The notes under the pieces: generated by a model
Seen by the model: only the letters and a program-made list of their open reading frames with translations
What the model was told of the DNA's origin: nothing
Databases searched by the model: none
Program-made: the position numbers and the translations under genes
Origin: an uncultured Lachnospiraceae bacterium
GTDB lineage: Bacteria; Bacillota; Clostridia; Lachnospirales; Lachnospiraceae
Direction: 5' to 3'
DNA: 47,890 bases
Assembly (NCBI GenBank): GCA_900320485.1
Contig: ONSO01000001.1
Coordinates: 1-47,890, forward strand
Shown: positions 15,853 through 23,693 of the stretch, piece by piece
Layout: each line of letters starts with the position of its first letter
How positions within the stretch are numbered: the stretch's first letter is position 1

Positions 15853-17733
15853 TTATTCCGCCATGGCGCCCATCTGAACTTCGTAGGTTTCCCGATAATC
15901 CCTGCAGTTTTGCAGAAGCTCTTCATGAGTTCCGTAGCCGATGCATCTTCCGTTATCCAGCACTAGGATCTTGTCCATATTCATGACGCTGGAGACTCTC
16001 TGCGCGATCATGATCAGGGTGGAATCCGGATGATGCTCTAAAATGGCCTTGCGCATTCTTGCATCCGTCTTGTAATCCAGGGCGGAGGAACTGTCATCCA
16101 GGATCAAGATCTCCGGATTTCCCGCCAGGGCTCTTGCCACAAACATTCGCTGCTTCTGACCGCCGGAGAGGTTTGCGCCCTTGATGGTGGCTTCATATTG
16201 AAGACCCTGCGCGAGGCCGTCCACGTATTCTGCCGCGCAGGCATCTTCGATGGCGCTCCGGATGGCCTTTGGATCCAGTTTTCTTTCAAAATCAATGTTT
16301 TCATACAAGGTATTTTGGAAGATCATGTCATTTTGGAAGACCGTTCCAAATTTCCTTCGAAGGTCGTCTTTCTTGTAGGAATTCACGTTCTTTCCGTCTA
16401 CGTAAATGGCACCCTCGTCCGCATCGTAAAAGTGCATGAGCAGGTTCACGATGGTGGATTTTCCGCAGCCCGTGGGGCCAATGATCCCTAAGGTTTCGCC
16501 CCGCTTCATGGAGAAGGAGATGCCGGACAGCGCCTTTTCCCGCGCCTGCCCGCCAAAGTCTGCGGAAGACCCCTGCTGAGACTTTGCATCGGCGTGGGAA
16601 TCCGCCCATTCCGCTTTTCCGTAGTTGAAGGAAACGTTATCAAAGCGCAGGTGGTCGGTGCCGGCCTTAACTGCATCGCTTGCAGTTACTTCGCCGGAAG
16701 CCTTGGACTGATCCTTGGCCGCCGTGGCCTGAGCGCCGGAAGCTTTGGACTGATCCTTGGCCGCCTCCTCAGCCTCCTTGAGCTCGTCAGGCGTCTCCAT
16801 GGAAAGCACCACGGCAATGCGGTTTGCGCTGGCGCTGGCCTTACTCATGGTGGTGAAAATGCGGCTCAGGCCCATGACGCCCATGGTGATCATGTTAAAG
16901 TAAGTAAGAAATGCCAGAATCACGCCGGGCTTGATCTGGCCTGAGTTTACCCGGTAAGCGCCAAACAGCACAACGATGGAGAGACCAATGTTTAAGAGGA
17001 ATTGGATCACCGGTCCGGGCATGGCCATGACGGTGGCAGCAGCGACGTCGCTTTTTGTCAGGTCCTCGTTGGTGCCCGCAAAGCGCCTTTTTTCAAAATC
17101 TTCCTTGCTCAGAGCCTTCACCACGCGGATGCCGGTAATGTTTTCGCGCATGACCCTGACCACTACGTCCAGTTTTTGCTGCACCTTGGTATACATGGGA
17201 ATGCCCCTGGAGGTGATGAAATAGATGATCAAGATTAAAAGGGGCATCATGAGAAGTAGCACCAAAGAGAGCTGAAAGTCCATGAGCATGGTCATGAGAA
17301 GGCCCCCCAGGAGCATCATGGGAGCCCGAACGCAGAGGCTTTGCAGTTGCTGCGCAAAGCTCTGCACGTTATAGCTGTCGCTGGTCATGCGGGAGATCAG
17401 GCTGGGGAGAGTGAGCTCGTCAAACTGATTTCCCGTCAGGTTCATGGTCTTTTCGAACAGGCGCTGACGGATCTCATAGCTAACGTTATGGGCATTTTCC
17501 ACGGCCTGCTTGTTGGCGATTACGTTGAGGGCGCGGTAGAAGAATGCCGTGAAAAACATCAGGGACCCCCACAGAAGAACCCGCGTCAGATTTCCGGACG
17601 GAACGATCTCGTCGATAATGTATTCCAAGATATAGGGAAGCGTTAATTCGCTGACGCTCCCTAAGAACTTAATGAGGATCGCCAGGGAGATGAGCTTCCA
17701 GTGTTTTTTTAAGTAATGGAAAATCAATTTCAT
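15853..17733 (-). CDS. Heterodimeric ABC exporter half, degenerate-site subunit (TM287-like)
   Basis: 626 residues with six membrane segments and an ABC domain. Walker A is GPTGCGKST and the signature is a canonical LSGGQ, but Walker B reads LILDDSSS (Asp for the catalytic Glu) and the switch motif IAQRVS has Gln for His. This is the expected complement of the downstream half-transporter. A low-complexity linker between the membrane and ATPase domains contains AAKDQSKASG twice, from a 42-bp duplication at 16693-16765, which makes the protein longer than usual. First gene of the two-gene minus-strand operon. Confidence 0.93.
   Translation of the reverse strand: MKLIFHYLKKHWKLISLAILIKFLGSVSELTLPYILEYIIDEIVPSGNLTRVLLWGSLMFFTAFFYRALNVIANKQAVENAHNVSYEIRQRLFEKTMNLTGNQFDELTLPSLISRMTSDSYNVQSFAQQLQSLCVRAPMMLLGGLLMTMLMDFQLSLVLLLMMPLLILIIYFITSRGIPMYTKVQQKLDVVVRVMRENITGIRVVKALSKEDFEKRRFAGTNEDLTKSDVAAATVMAMPGPVIQFLLNIGLSIVVLFGAYRVNSGQIKPGVILAFLTYFNMITMGVMGLSRIFTTMSKASASANRIAVVLSMETPDELKEAEEAAKDQSKASGAQATAAKDQSKASGEVTASDAVKAGTDHLRFDNVSFNYGKAEWADSHADAKSQQGSSADFGGQAREKALSGISFSMKRGETLGIIGPTGCGKSTIVNLLMHFYDADEGAIYVDGKNVNSYKKDDLRRKFGTVFQNDMIFQNTLYENIDFERKLDPKAIRSAIEDACAAEYVDGLAQGLQYEATIKGANLSGGQKQRMFVARALAGNPEILILDDSSSALDYKTDARMRKAILEHHPDSTLIMIAQRVSSVMNMDKILVLDNGRCIGYGTHEELLQNCRDYRETYEVQMGAMAE
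16693..16765. repeat. 42-bp-period tandem duplication inside the ABC exporter gene
   Basis: A 31-bp sequence beginning GCCGGAAG at 16693-16723 recurs at 16735-16765 with one mismatch. The period of 42 bp is exactly 14 codons, so the frame is kept and the linker gains a second AAKDQSKASG block. Confidence 0.85.
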
Positions 17734-17866
17734 GTTTTTATCCCGTAATTCCTATTTTTTTATGGTAAATCGTTAGACGAATATCTGAAATATTTTAACA
17801 TGAAATTTTCCGATGTGAAAGAAAATGACAAAATATAGTGAGAAAATCAAGAAAAATGGGCAGAAT

Positions 17867-17895
17867 TTGACTTTGGACAACCTTGTCCAAATAAT
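17867..17895 (+). promoter_or_regulatory. Promoter with an 18-bp palindromic operator filling the spacer
   Basis: TTGACT at 17867-17872 and AATAAT at 17890-17895 are separated by 17 bp. The spacer is the palindrome TTGGACAACCTTGTCCAA at 17873-17890. TTGGACA-type palindromes are common targets of TetR-family repressors in clostridia. It drives the plus strand, towards the broken CPBP gene, and lies about 140 bp upstream of the divergent exporter operon. No TetR gene adjoins it here. Confidence 0.65.
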
Positions 17896-17995
17896 AAAAA
17901 CGGCAAAAAGAGAAAAAATCCCGTTCCACGTCCTGTCCTCTCGGATGAAAAATTGCTAGAATTGCGTCAAGAAACATGAAGGGAGGAAGACAAAA

Positions 17996-18534
17996 ATGAA
18001 AAAGGTGAAAAAATGGTTAATACCGGTTTTGATCATTCTTGCAATTGCAGTAATCTTCGCGTTATACATTGCCATAACCATGGTATCGTAAGCAGGTTCC
18101 CGATTACCATGGCAAGAGCATTCACAGTCAGGTACCCGCACCGATCAGAAACATGGGAGCAATGGCAAGAAGCAGAGATATGCCATCAATGGCGATGAGG
18201 AGGATGGGCCAAAAGTTTCTTTGCAGCCTTGCACCTGACCAATGCGATTTCCCCTCAGATTTCCCTGAAAGCAGCAGCGATGCAGGCAATCTCCGTCTTT
18301 TGGATGGGCCTTGTGTTTGGCGCCATCTGCTATCGCTCCGGAAGGACAATTTGGGCCAGCGTACTCATCCATGCCATTTTAGATTTTTCGGCTTTCGTAG
18401 CCAGCGGCATTTTGTTTGGCATAACGCAGGAGGAGGCCATTGGCGCTACGGGAAGAGGTCAGGCCATCACGTCCGTCATCTACGTCATTTGGTTTCTTTA
18501 CCTGATGCGTTCCCACAGAGATGAGGAAGAGTGA
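17996..18534 (+). pseudogene. Decayed CPBP (CAAX-type) intramembrane protease gene
   Basis: An ATG at 17996 behind GGGAGGAAG begins a 31-codon frame with a membrane segment (WLIPVLIILAIAVIFALYIA) ending at TAA 18089-18091. From about 18203 another frame reads AKSFFAALHLTNAISPQ ... FWMGLVFGAICYRSG ... LIHAILDFSAFV to TGA at 18532-18534, which is the C-terminal half of a CPBP protease, including the HxxN-like and HxxxDF motifs. The middle, including the EExxxR catalytic motif, is missing or scrambled. The intact operator-promoter at 17867 suggests recent decay. The first frame might also survive as a 31-residue membrane peptide. Confidence 0.7.
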
Positions 18535-18545
18535 GAATGACAAAA

Positions 18546-18576
18546 AAGGAGCCGCACTTTATAGGAGCGGCTCCTT
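18546..18576 (-). terminator. Rho-independent terminator of the XRE regulator
   Basis: AAGGAGCCGC (18546-18555) pairs with GCGGCTCCTT (18567-18576). On the minus strand the stem is followed by TTTTTTG, so it terminates the XRE gene ending at 18584. Confidence 0.85.
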
Positions 18577-18583
18577 AAGTTCC

Positions 18584-19156
18584 TTACAGGATTTGGTAGA
18601 GGGAAGAAAATTTATTTTTCCCAAGTACAAATTTCTTTGGATTCACCTTCGAGCCCAGCTCGCTCGAAAAAAGGAAATCCTTTGTTACGCCTGCCAGGTA
18701 CTGTTTCCCGTTTTGTTCCACAAGATAGTAAGTCGCCTCGTCGTTAAATAAATCAGCAGTCTGGATAATGCCAGGCTGGACGACAAAGTCCAGGACACCT
18801 TCCAACGCCGTCAGCTTCTTACGCCGGATCAGGGCATGGATCGCGTCCGCGTTCTGATAATGAGCCAGACATGCCGCATCCTGCCTGCTCCGGCATTTTC
18901 CCGACTTTTCGTAGGAATTCAGGTCAATGGGCATCTTTGTCTCTGAGAGGGTGAGCTTCTCCCCGCTATCCAGCAGATGATCAATGCTCACGTCCAACAG
19001 TCCTGCCATGGTCTTCAGATTATTTACGTCCGGCATTCCCCGGTCCGTTTCCCACTTGGCGACTGCCGCCCTGGAGACACAAAGCATCTCCGCTAATTGC
19101 TCCTGGGATAATCCTGCATTTTTTCTTGCTTCTTTTAATTTTTCTCCAAACGTCAT
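18584..19156 (-). CDS. XRE-family transcriptional regulator
   Basis: The ATG at 19154-19156 has an ideal AAGGAGG 8 nt upstream, so it is preferred over the in-frame GTG at 19165. About 190 residues: a helix-turn-helix of the Cro/CI type at residues 1-60 (LKEARKNAGLSQEQLAEMLCVSRAAVAKWE), a short linker, and a C-terminal region with EGVLDFVVQPGIIQ and YYLVEQNGKQYLAGVTKDFLF that I cannot assign. It binds DNA as a cytoplasmic regulator; targets may include its own promoter, where TTACGTAA and GTTAC-N5-GTAAC repeats lie. Confidence 0.88.
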   Translation of the reverse strand: MTFGEKLKEARKNAGLSQEQLAEMLCVSRAAVAKWETDRGMPDVNNLKTMAGLLDVSIDHLLDSGEKLTLSETKMPIDLNSYEKSGKCRSRQDAACLAHYQNADAIHALIRRKKLTALEGVLDFVVQPGIIQTADLFNDEATYYLVEQNGKQYLAGVTKDFLFSSELGSKVNPKKFVLGKNKFSSLYQIL

Positions 19157-19212
19157 GATTGACACCTCCTTGTAGGCTCATCTTATGACGGATCCCCCGT
19201 AACCCGCAAGAA

Positions 19213-19246
19213 ACCTTACGTAACAAGGCTGTTACTCTTCGTAACA
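19213..19246. promoter_or_regulatory. Possible operator of the XRE regulator
   Basis: Upstream of the XRE gene lie the 8-bp palindrome TTACGTAA, then GTTAC-TCTTC-GTAAC, with the half-site GTAACAAG occurring twice in direct orientation. Such paired half-sites near an XRE start often serve autoregulation; that is inference. Confidence 0.35.
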
Positions 19247-19465
19247 AGCATTTTCCGCTTCAATCATAGCATGTTTTTGCGGGTCGGACAAGGGGACGGG
19301 ATTTTTGAAAACTTCCGGATTTTAAAAATATTTTTTTAACTTTCGAAAAGTGACAAAAACGTAAGATAATTGTAAGGAGATGCGATGGAATGAAACTGCC
19401 GGACATGGTATCTTATGATTACAGACAGGGAACGCGAAAGCCCTGAGAAATCGGAGGATAAGACA

Positions 19466-19789
19466 ATGAGAGAAGAGATGGCTAAGAAATATATGAACAT
19501 TCCCATGGAGCGTGAGCTTTACAGCCGTGCATATTGCAAGGAGATGGCAGAGAAGATCGCCAAGGAAGAGAAGATCACCGGAATGACCCTCAGCCAGCTC
19601 TCCTGCGAGATCTTCGCTCATGCCTACGTTTACTACAATTTCAGATTTGTTCCGAAGTTTCTTCAGGGCGTAAAGATCTTTAAGTCCCTTTACCGCAGCG
19701 TTGCAAACGGCGTGGACTTAGAGGACAACGGCGACAAGTGGTACAGAAGGATCGCTTACAGATTCATCTGGGTTCTGCCCGCTCTGTAA
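19466..19789 (+). CDS. Small conserved protein of unknown function
   Basis: ATG at 19466 follows GGAGGATAAGACA; an upstream in-frame start at 19415 has no ribosome site. 107 residues, mostly helical: MAEKIAKEEKITGMTLSQLSCEIFAHAYVYYNF then KFLQGVKIFKSLYRSVANGVDLEDNGDKW. Clean codon usage and a strong ribosome site indicate a real gene. No domain recognised and no membrane segment; the helices around residues 45-75 are amphipathic. It stands alone, followed by the 19-bp repeat block. Confidence 0.7.
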   Translation: MREEMAKKYMNIPMERELYSRAYCKEMAEKIAKEEKITGMTLSQLSCEIFAHAYVYYNFRFVPKFLQGVKIFKSLYRSVANGVDLEDNGDKWYRRIAYRFIWVLPAL

Positions 19790-19812
19790 CCGGCAACCAT
19801 AAAGGATAATTT

Positions 19813-19945
19813 AAGGCTTAAAGGCTCATCCAAGGTTTGAAGGCTCATCCAAGGCTTAAAGGCTTATCCAAGGCTTAAAGGCTGATCCAAGGCTTGAAGG
19901 CTAATCCAAGGTTTGAAGGCCCATCCAAGGCTTAAAGGCTAATCC
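19813..19945. repeat. Seven tandem copies of a 19-bp unit
   Basis: Units begin at 19813, 19832, 19851, 19870, 19889, 19908 and 19927 with consensus AAGGCTTAAAGGCTNATCC; differences are mostly transitions and the N position. There is no spacer between units, so this is a minisatellite and not a CRISPR array. The GGCTAATCC core recurs in the three hairpins that follow. Confidence 0.9.
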
Positions 19946-20129
19946 AAGGCGCAGAAATGACGGTTGGATTAGCCAAAATTTACATAAATTCCGCTATTTT
20001 AAGGTTTAAAGGCTAATCCAAAGGCAAGAAATTGGCTAAGGGATTAGCCGATTTTTGTTTTAAACCTTCTGATCGAGGCAAAAAAGGCTAATCCTGCAAG
20101 TGATTTTGACGGTAGGATTAGCTTTTTTC
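19936..20129. repeat. Three hairpins built on GGCTAATCC/GGATTAGCC
   Basis: The first hairpin pairs GGCTAATCCAA near 19937 with TTGGATTAGCC near 19963. The second has outer arms AAGGTTTAAA/TTTAAACCTT (about 20001 and 20058) and inner arms GGCTAATCC/GGATTAGCC. The third is AAAAAAGGCTAATCCT...AGGATTAGCTTTTTT near 20080-20129, which has T runs like a bidirectional terminator. The same 9-bp core appears in all three and in the tandem block just before. Confidence 0.8.
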
Positions 20130-20305
20130 AGGAGGAGAATGAAAAAGTAGGATCAGCCTTCCCCAAGAAAGGAAATTAAATCGGTGGATTGAAGGTACGT
20201 CAGCAGAAGTTTTAAAAATGGATCAAAAATTTAAAAACAGAGTAGATTTTTTGAAATGGAAGTGATATAAAGAGTTAGTCAAGGCTAATACACGGAGGAC
20301 TCCAA

Positions 20306-20673
20306 ATGGATATTTTGAAAAAACTAAAGGACATTCCTTTTGCCTATCATATGTTGCCGCGTCCTCCGTGTCCATGCTGAAGGTTCTCGGTTACCGCAAC
20401 CGGGAGATCAACGGGATGGTGCTGAACGTTTATCATTTTCTGATTCCCGTGGCCATTTTGTTAAGCCTTGTGCTGGGCGTGGAAGGAACGAGAATGGTCT
20501 TTACGAAAAACGTTGCAACTTATAAGACCTATCTGGAGGCCTTGATCTATCCCGTCTCCGTTCTAAAGCTGGTGCTCCTCGTCGTAGTAAGCTATGGGAT
20601 TTCCCTTCTGCTCCTGCGGGGAAAGATCGGAAAGGTCAGCATGGTGGAGAGCCTGAAGGACAACCGGGAATAG
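20306..20673 (+). pseudogene. Remnant of an FtsX-like ABC transporter permease
   Basis: ATG 20306, behind ACGGAGGAC, begins MDILKKLKDIPFAYHM and stops at a TGA about 25 codons on. A different frame from about 20353 reads SVSMLKVLGYRNREINGMVLNVY, two membrane segments and VSMVESLKDNRE. That is the usual C-terminus of MacB/FtsX-type permeases (MLKVxGY, later SxxExL). The several-hundred-residue middle is gone, so this is an internal deletion with a frame change. No ATPase partner is nearby. Confidence 0.7.
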
Positions 20674-20890
20674 AATGCTGGGGAAGCGGGCCGGAGGATA
20701 AGGAGTGGGGGATGAGAGAGAAAAGTGACAAACGTCACGGCGTGCTGCGCTAAAAACGTGACATAAGAACGTGGCGTTTATGTCCTTCTTTGTGCTAAAG
20801 TAAACCTGAGAAGGTTTTCACGTCCGTGGCAGGCGGCGCATTTTTGGCAAAGGCCGTCTGTCCGGTCAGAGGTATGACAAGGAGGGCATA

Positions 20891-21418
20891 ATGAAAAAGA
20901 AAAAGGTGACGCTGCATAATTTGATTTTTCCCATTTGGGCGCTGGTGTGGCTTCCGACTTGGCTTTGGCTGATCCTTTTGCCGGCCAATTATCTGATTGA
21001 CAGGCTGGTGTTTACCCTCAGCGCCAAAAAGACGGACCCGGAGCTTGACGGGAAGTTTTTTAGGAAACATACGTGGAAGCTTTGGCTGTTTGGATTTTTG
21101 TCGGATTTTATCGGTTCCGTATTGCTGTTAATTCCGCTACTCATACCGCCGACGGAGGAGATTACCAGGCACTATAACCAGACATTCTTTGGGAAGTTTA
21201 TGAATGCGCTGCAATTCAACGCCTTTCAGAATCCCGGTGCGCTGGCGTACACGGTGTTTGCCATTGCCGTCGCCGGTGTTTGCATTTATCTGTTTGATCA
21301 GAGGGTTCTTATTAAAACCGGGAAATTTACAAAGGAACAGGCAAAGTCCATCGCACTGAAGATGGCGGTCTTTACGGCGCCGTATCTGTATTTGCTGCCG
21401 GCAAAATGGCTTTATTAA
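20891..21418 (+). CDS. Four-span membrane protein of unknown function
   Basis: ATG at 20891 behind AAGGAGGGCAT. 175 residues with four hydrophobic segments at about 11-37, 63-90, 114-137 and 155-172, and a basic N-terminus (MKKKKVTLHN). Not recognised. Charged loops include SAKKTDPELDGKFFRKHTW. The upstream 200 bp hold GTGAC-AAAC-GTCAC and a second ACGTGAC, possible regulator sites. Convergent with the zinc-type operon. Confidence 0.7.
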   Translation: MKKKKVTLHNLIFPIWALVWLPTWLWLILLPANYLIDRLVFTLSAKKTDPELDGKFFRKHTWKLWLFGFLSDFIGSVLLLIPLLIPPTEEITRHYNQTFFGKFMNALQFNAFQNPGALAYTVFAIAVAGVCIYLFDQRVLIKTGKFTKEQAKSIALKMAVFTAPYLYLLPAKWLY

Positions 21419-21434
21419 ATACATGGCAAAAAGG

Positions 21435-21466
21435 GAGAAGCAAAGCTTATGACAGCTTTGCTTCTC
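21435..21466 (-). terminator. Terminator of the metal-uptake operon
   Basis: GAGAAGCAAAGC (21435-21446) and GCTTTGCTTCTC (21455-21466) form a perfect 12-bp stem with an 8-nt loop. On the minus strand it is followed by CCCTTTTTG. The 3' end and stop codon of the lipoprotein gene lie inside the stem. Confidence 0.8.
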
Positions 21467-22127
21467 TTAAGGTACAGTACATGTAATCACCTTCCATATA
21501 GGTGTCAAAGGTACCCGTGACGCAGACAGTGTCACCCTGCTCCGGATAATCGCCCGGGCAGACGTAATCTGCTGTCAGCACAAACTCAATCCCCTGAGCG
21601 CAACAGGCCGTGGCATCCTGAATAATGCAGGTGTAATAGTAGTTGCCGGTTTCTTCATCATGATATATGTTGCACAGGCCGCTCATTCTTATGGTTTTGC
21701 CAATATAGACGTTCGGCGTAGTCATCATGTTATACACTTCGGAATAAACCATGGTGCTGGAGAGGGCCGTCAGGTCAATGTCTACGCCCTCTGCAGGGGA
21801 CGATGAGGTTCCATTCTTGGAATCTTTGCCGGGAGTTGCATCGGTCTTGGAATCTTTGCCGGGAGCAGAAGTGGCGTCGGCCTTGGAACCGTTGTCTGAC
21901 GATGGAGTCACGGAGTCGAATGCTTGCGGATCGGAAGCTTGGTCAGAGGCCTTCTGGCCGGCTTCTTTTTTGTTGTTTTCCGCTTCCATGCCGGATTTTA
22001 ACACATCGTTTACGCTGGCTTTGGAACCGGACTTTTTAACCGTGGCAGTGCCATTATCCGCGCCGCCGCAGCCGGCCAGCGCCAGTGACAAAAGAATACT
22101 GCAAATAATACACGTCCTTTTTTTCAT
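21447..22127 (-). CDS. Lipoprotein with OB-fold-like domain, last gene of a metal ABC uptake operon
   Basis: The ATG at 22125-22127 overlaps the permease stop (ATGA) and has GGAGG just upstream inside the permease gene, so it is translationally coupled. 226 residues. The signal ends in LSLALAGC. A long Ser/Asp/Ala-rich linker contains GKDSKTDATPGKDSK, from a short DNA repeat. The C-terminal about 100 residues (VYIGKTIRMSGLCNIYHDEE ... CIIQDATACCAQGIEFVL ... GDTVCVTGTFDTYMEGDYMY) have an OB-like strand plan and a CC motif. It recalls the C-terminal domain of YcgQ/DUF1980 proteins found near metal-uptake genes; that match is tentative. A role in surface metal handling is inferred from position. 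Confidence 0.75.
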   Translation of the reverse strand: MKKRTCIICSILLSLALAGCGGADNGTATVKKSGSKASVNDVLKSGMEAENNKKEAGQKASDQASDPQAFDSVTPSSDNGSKADATSAPGKDSKTDATPGKDSKNGTSSSPAEGVDIDLTALSSTMVYSEVYNMMTTPNVYIGKTIRMSGLCNIYHDEETGNYYYTCIIQDATACCAQGIEFVLTADYVCPGDYPEQGDTVCVTGTFDTYMEGDYMYCTLREAKLS

Positions 22128-22978
22128 TTTCTTACACCTCCCATGATCCATCCTAACAAGTAACATATAACAAAGACAGCAACGTCAACCGCAACTATTG
22201 TAGATCCCACGGGCGTTCCCGCAAGAATGGAGATCAGAATTCCCAGAAGCGCACAGCATACGGAAAGCACTGCCGAAAAGATCGTGACGTGCTTAAAGCA
22301 GTGAAACAGCCGCATGGCGGACAGCGCCGGAAAGATCACCAGGGCGGAGATCAAAAGCGATCCCACCAGATTCATGGCCAGTACGATAATGACGGCAATG
22401 ACAACGGCGATTAGTAGATTATATCTGTTTGCGTTTGTGCCCGTTGCTTTCGCAAAATTCTCATCAAAGGTGACGGCAAAGATCTTATTGTAAAACAGTA
22501 TAAAAATCAGGATCACCGCCACGGACAGGGCCACGCAGAGCCATACCTCCTTTGTCGTCAGCGTTAGGATGGAAGTGGAACCAAACAAGGTGCTGCATAC
22601 GTCTCCGGACAGATTTGACGAGGTGGAAAAGATATTCATGATCAGGTATCCAAAGGCCAGTGCGCCTACGGAGATCATGGCAATGGCGGCGTCTCCCTTG
22701 ATCTTGGCATTTTGGCCCGTTCGCAGTAAAAGGACCGCGCTGAGGATCGTAATGGGCAGAATCAGGAGCATTTCGTTCGTCAGATTTAAGACTGCCGCAA
22801 TGGACATGGCGCCAAAGGCTACGTGAGACAGGCCGTCTCCTATAAAGGAAAAGCGTTTTAGTACCAGCGTGACCCCAAGGAGTGAGGAGCACAGGGCGAT
22901 CAAAACGCCCACGATCAGCGCATGGCGCACAAAGGGAAATTGTAAATACGTGGCAAGCTGATCAAGCATTTTTTTCAC
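22124..22978 (-). CDS. Zinc/manganese-type ABC transporter permease (ZnuB/MntB-like)
   Basis: 284 residues with about eight membrane segments, of the ABC-3 family. Typical blocks are IGDGLSHVAFGAM near residue 50 and ILLVLAMNLVGSLLISALVIFPALSAM-like spans near 190-215. It moves a divalent metal, most likely Zn2+, across the membrane with the adjacent ATPase. It overlaps the ATPase gene by 17 bp and the downstream lipoprotein by 4 bp. Confidence 0.92.
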   Translation of the reverse strand: MKKMLDQLATYLQFPFVRHALIVGVLIALCSSLLGVTLVLKRFSFIGDGLSHVAFGAMSIAAVLNLTNEMLLILPITILSAVLLLRTGQNAKIKGDAAIAMISVGALAFGYLIMNIFSTSSNLSGDVCSTLFGSTSILTLTTKEVWLCVALSVAVILIFILFYNKIFAVTFDENFAKATGTNANRYNLLIAVVIAVIIVLAMNLVGSLLISALVIFPALSAMRLFHCFKHVTIFSAVLSVCCALLGILISILAGTPVGSTIVAVDVAVFVICYLLGWIMGGVRK

Positions 22979-23678
22979 CGCCTTTCTGATCTAAAAGGAA
23001 GAGTTTTCCCGCATCACTCTTCAGGTATTCATCCCTGGTCCCGAAGAATGTGAAAGAACCAACGTGCAGCACGTGGCTTGCATAGCGCAGTGCAGCGGCA
23101 ACGTCGTGGGAGATCATGATAATGGTGATGCCGTCGTCGTTTAATTTTTTAATGAGTTCATACATTTCGGCCGTGACCTTGGGATCCAGGCCGGAGACGG
23201 GTTCATCCAAGAGGAGGAGCTTTCTTGTGGCACAGAGCGCCCTTGCGAGAAGGACTCTTTGCTGCTGGCCGCCGGAGAGCTCCCGGTAGCAGCGGTTTCT
23301 AAGCTCCGTGATCCCCATGCGGACCATGTTTTCCTCCGCAAGCTGCTTTTCTTCCTTGCCATAAAAAGGTCTAAGACCACAGCGCCCTTGGCATCCTGAG
23401 AGTACGATCTCCCAAACGGATGCCGGAAAGTCCTTCTGGACAACGGTTTGCTGGGGGAGATATCCGATCTCGTTTTTTTTCAGGCCGTCCCCCATCAGAA
23501 TCTGGCCGCTGACGGGCGCTTGAAGCTGTAACAGCGTATTCATAAGCGTGGTTTTACCGGCTCCGTTTTCGCCTAAGATGCAGAGATAATCCCCTGTGTT
23601 TACGGTAAAATTCAGGTTCTTTAGGACGGCATGCGAATCATAGCCCGGCGACAGATTCTGAATGGTGAGTAAAGCCAT
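22962..23678 (-). CDS. Zinc/manganese-type ABC transporter ATPase (ZnuC/MntA-like)
   Basis: 238 residues. Walker A GENGAGKTT, Q-loop YLPQQ, signature LSGGQQQRVLLARAL and Walker B LLLLDEPVSGLD are all intact, followed by the switch His in ISHD. It follows the binding-protein gene by 15 bp with AGGAGGTAACC before its ATG. Cytoplasmic energy subunit of the operon's uptake system. Confidence 0.93.
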   Translation of the reverse strand: MALLTIQNLSPGYDSHAVLKNLNFTVNTGDYLCILGENGAGKTTLMNTLLQLQAPVSGQILMGDGLKKNEIGYLPQQTVVQKDFPASVWEIVLSGCQGRCGLRPFYGKEEKQLAEENMVRMGITELRNRCYRELSGGQQQRVLLARALCATRKLLLLDEPVSGLDPKVTAEMYELIKKLNDDGITIIMISHDVAAALRYASHVLHVGSFTFFGTRDEYLKSDAGKLFLLDQKGGEKNA

Positions 23679-23693
23679 AAGGTTACCTCCTGA

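Noticed and set aside
19813-19945. Possible CRISPR array
   Set aside because: The 19-bp units abut with no spacers and no cas genes are present.
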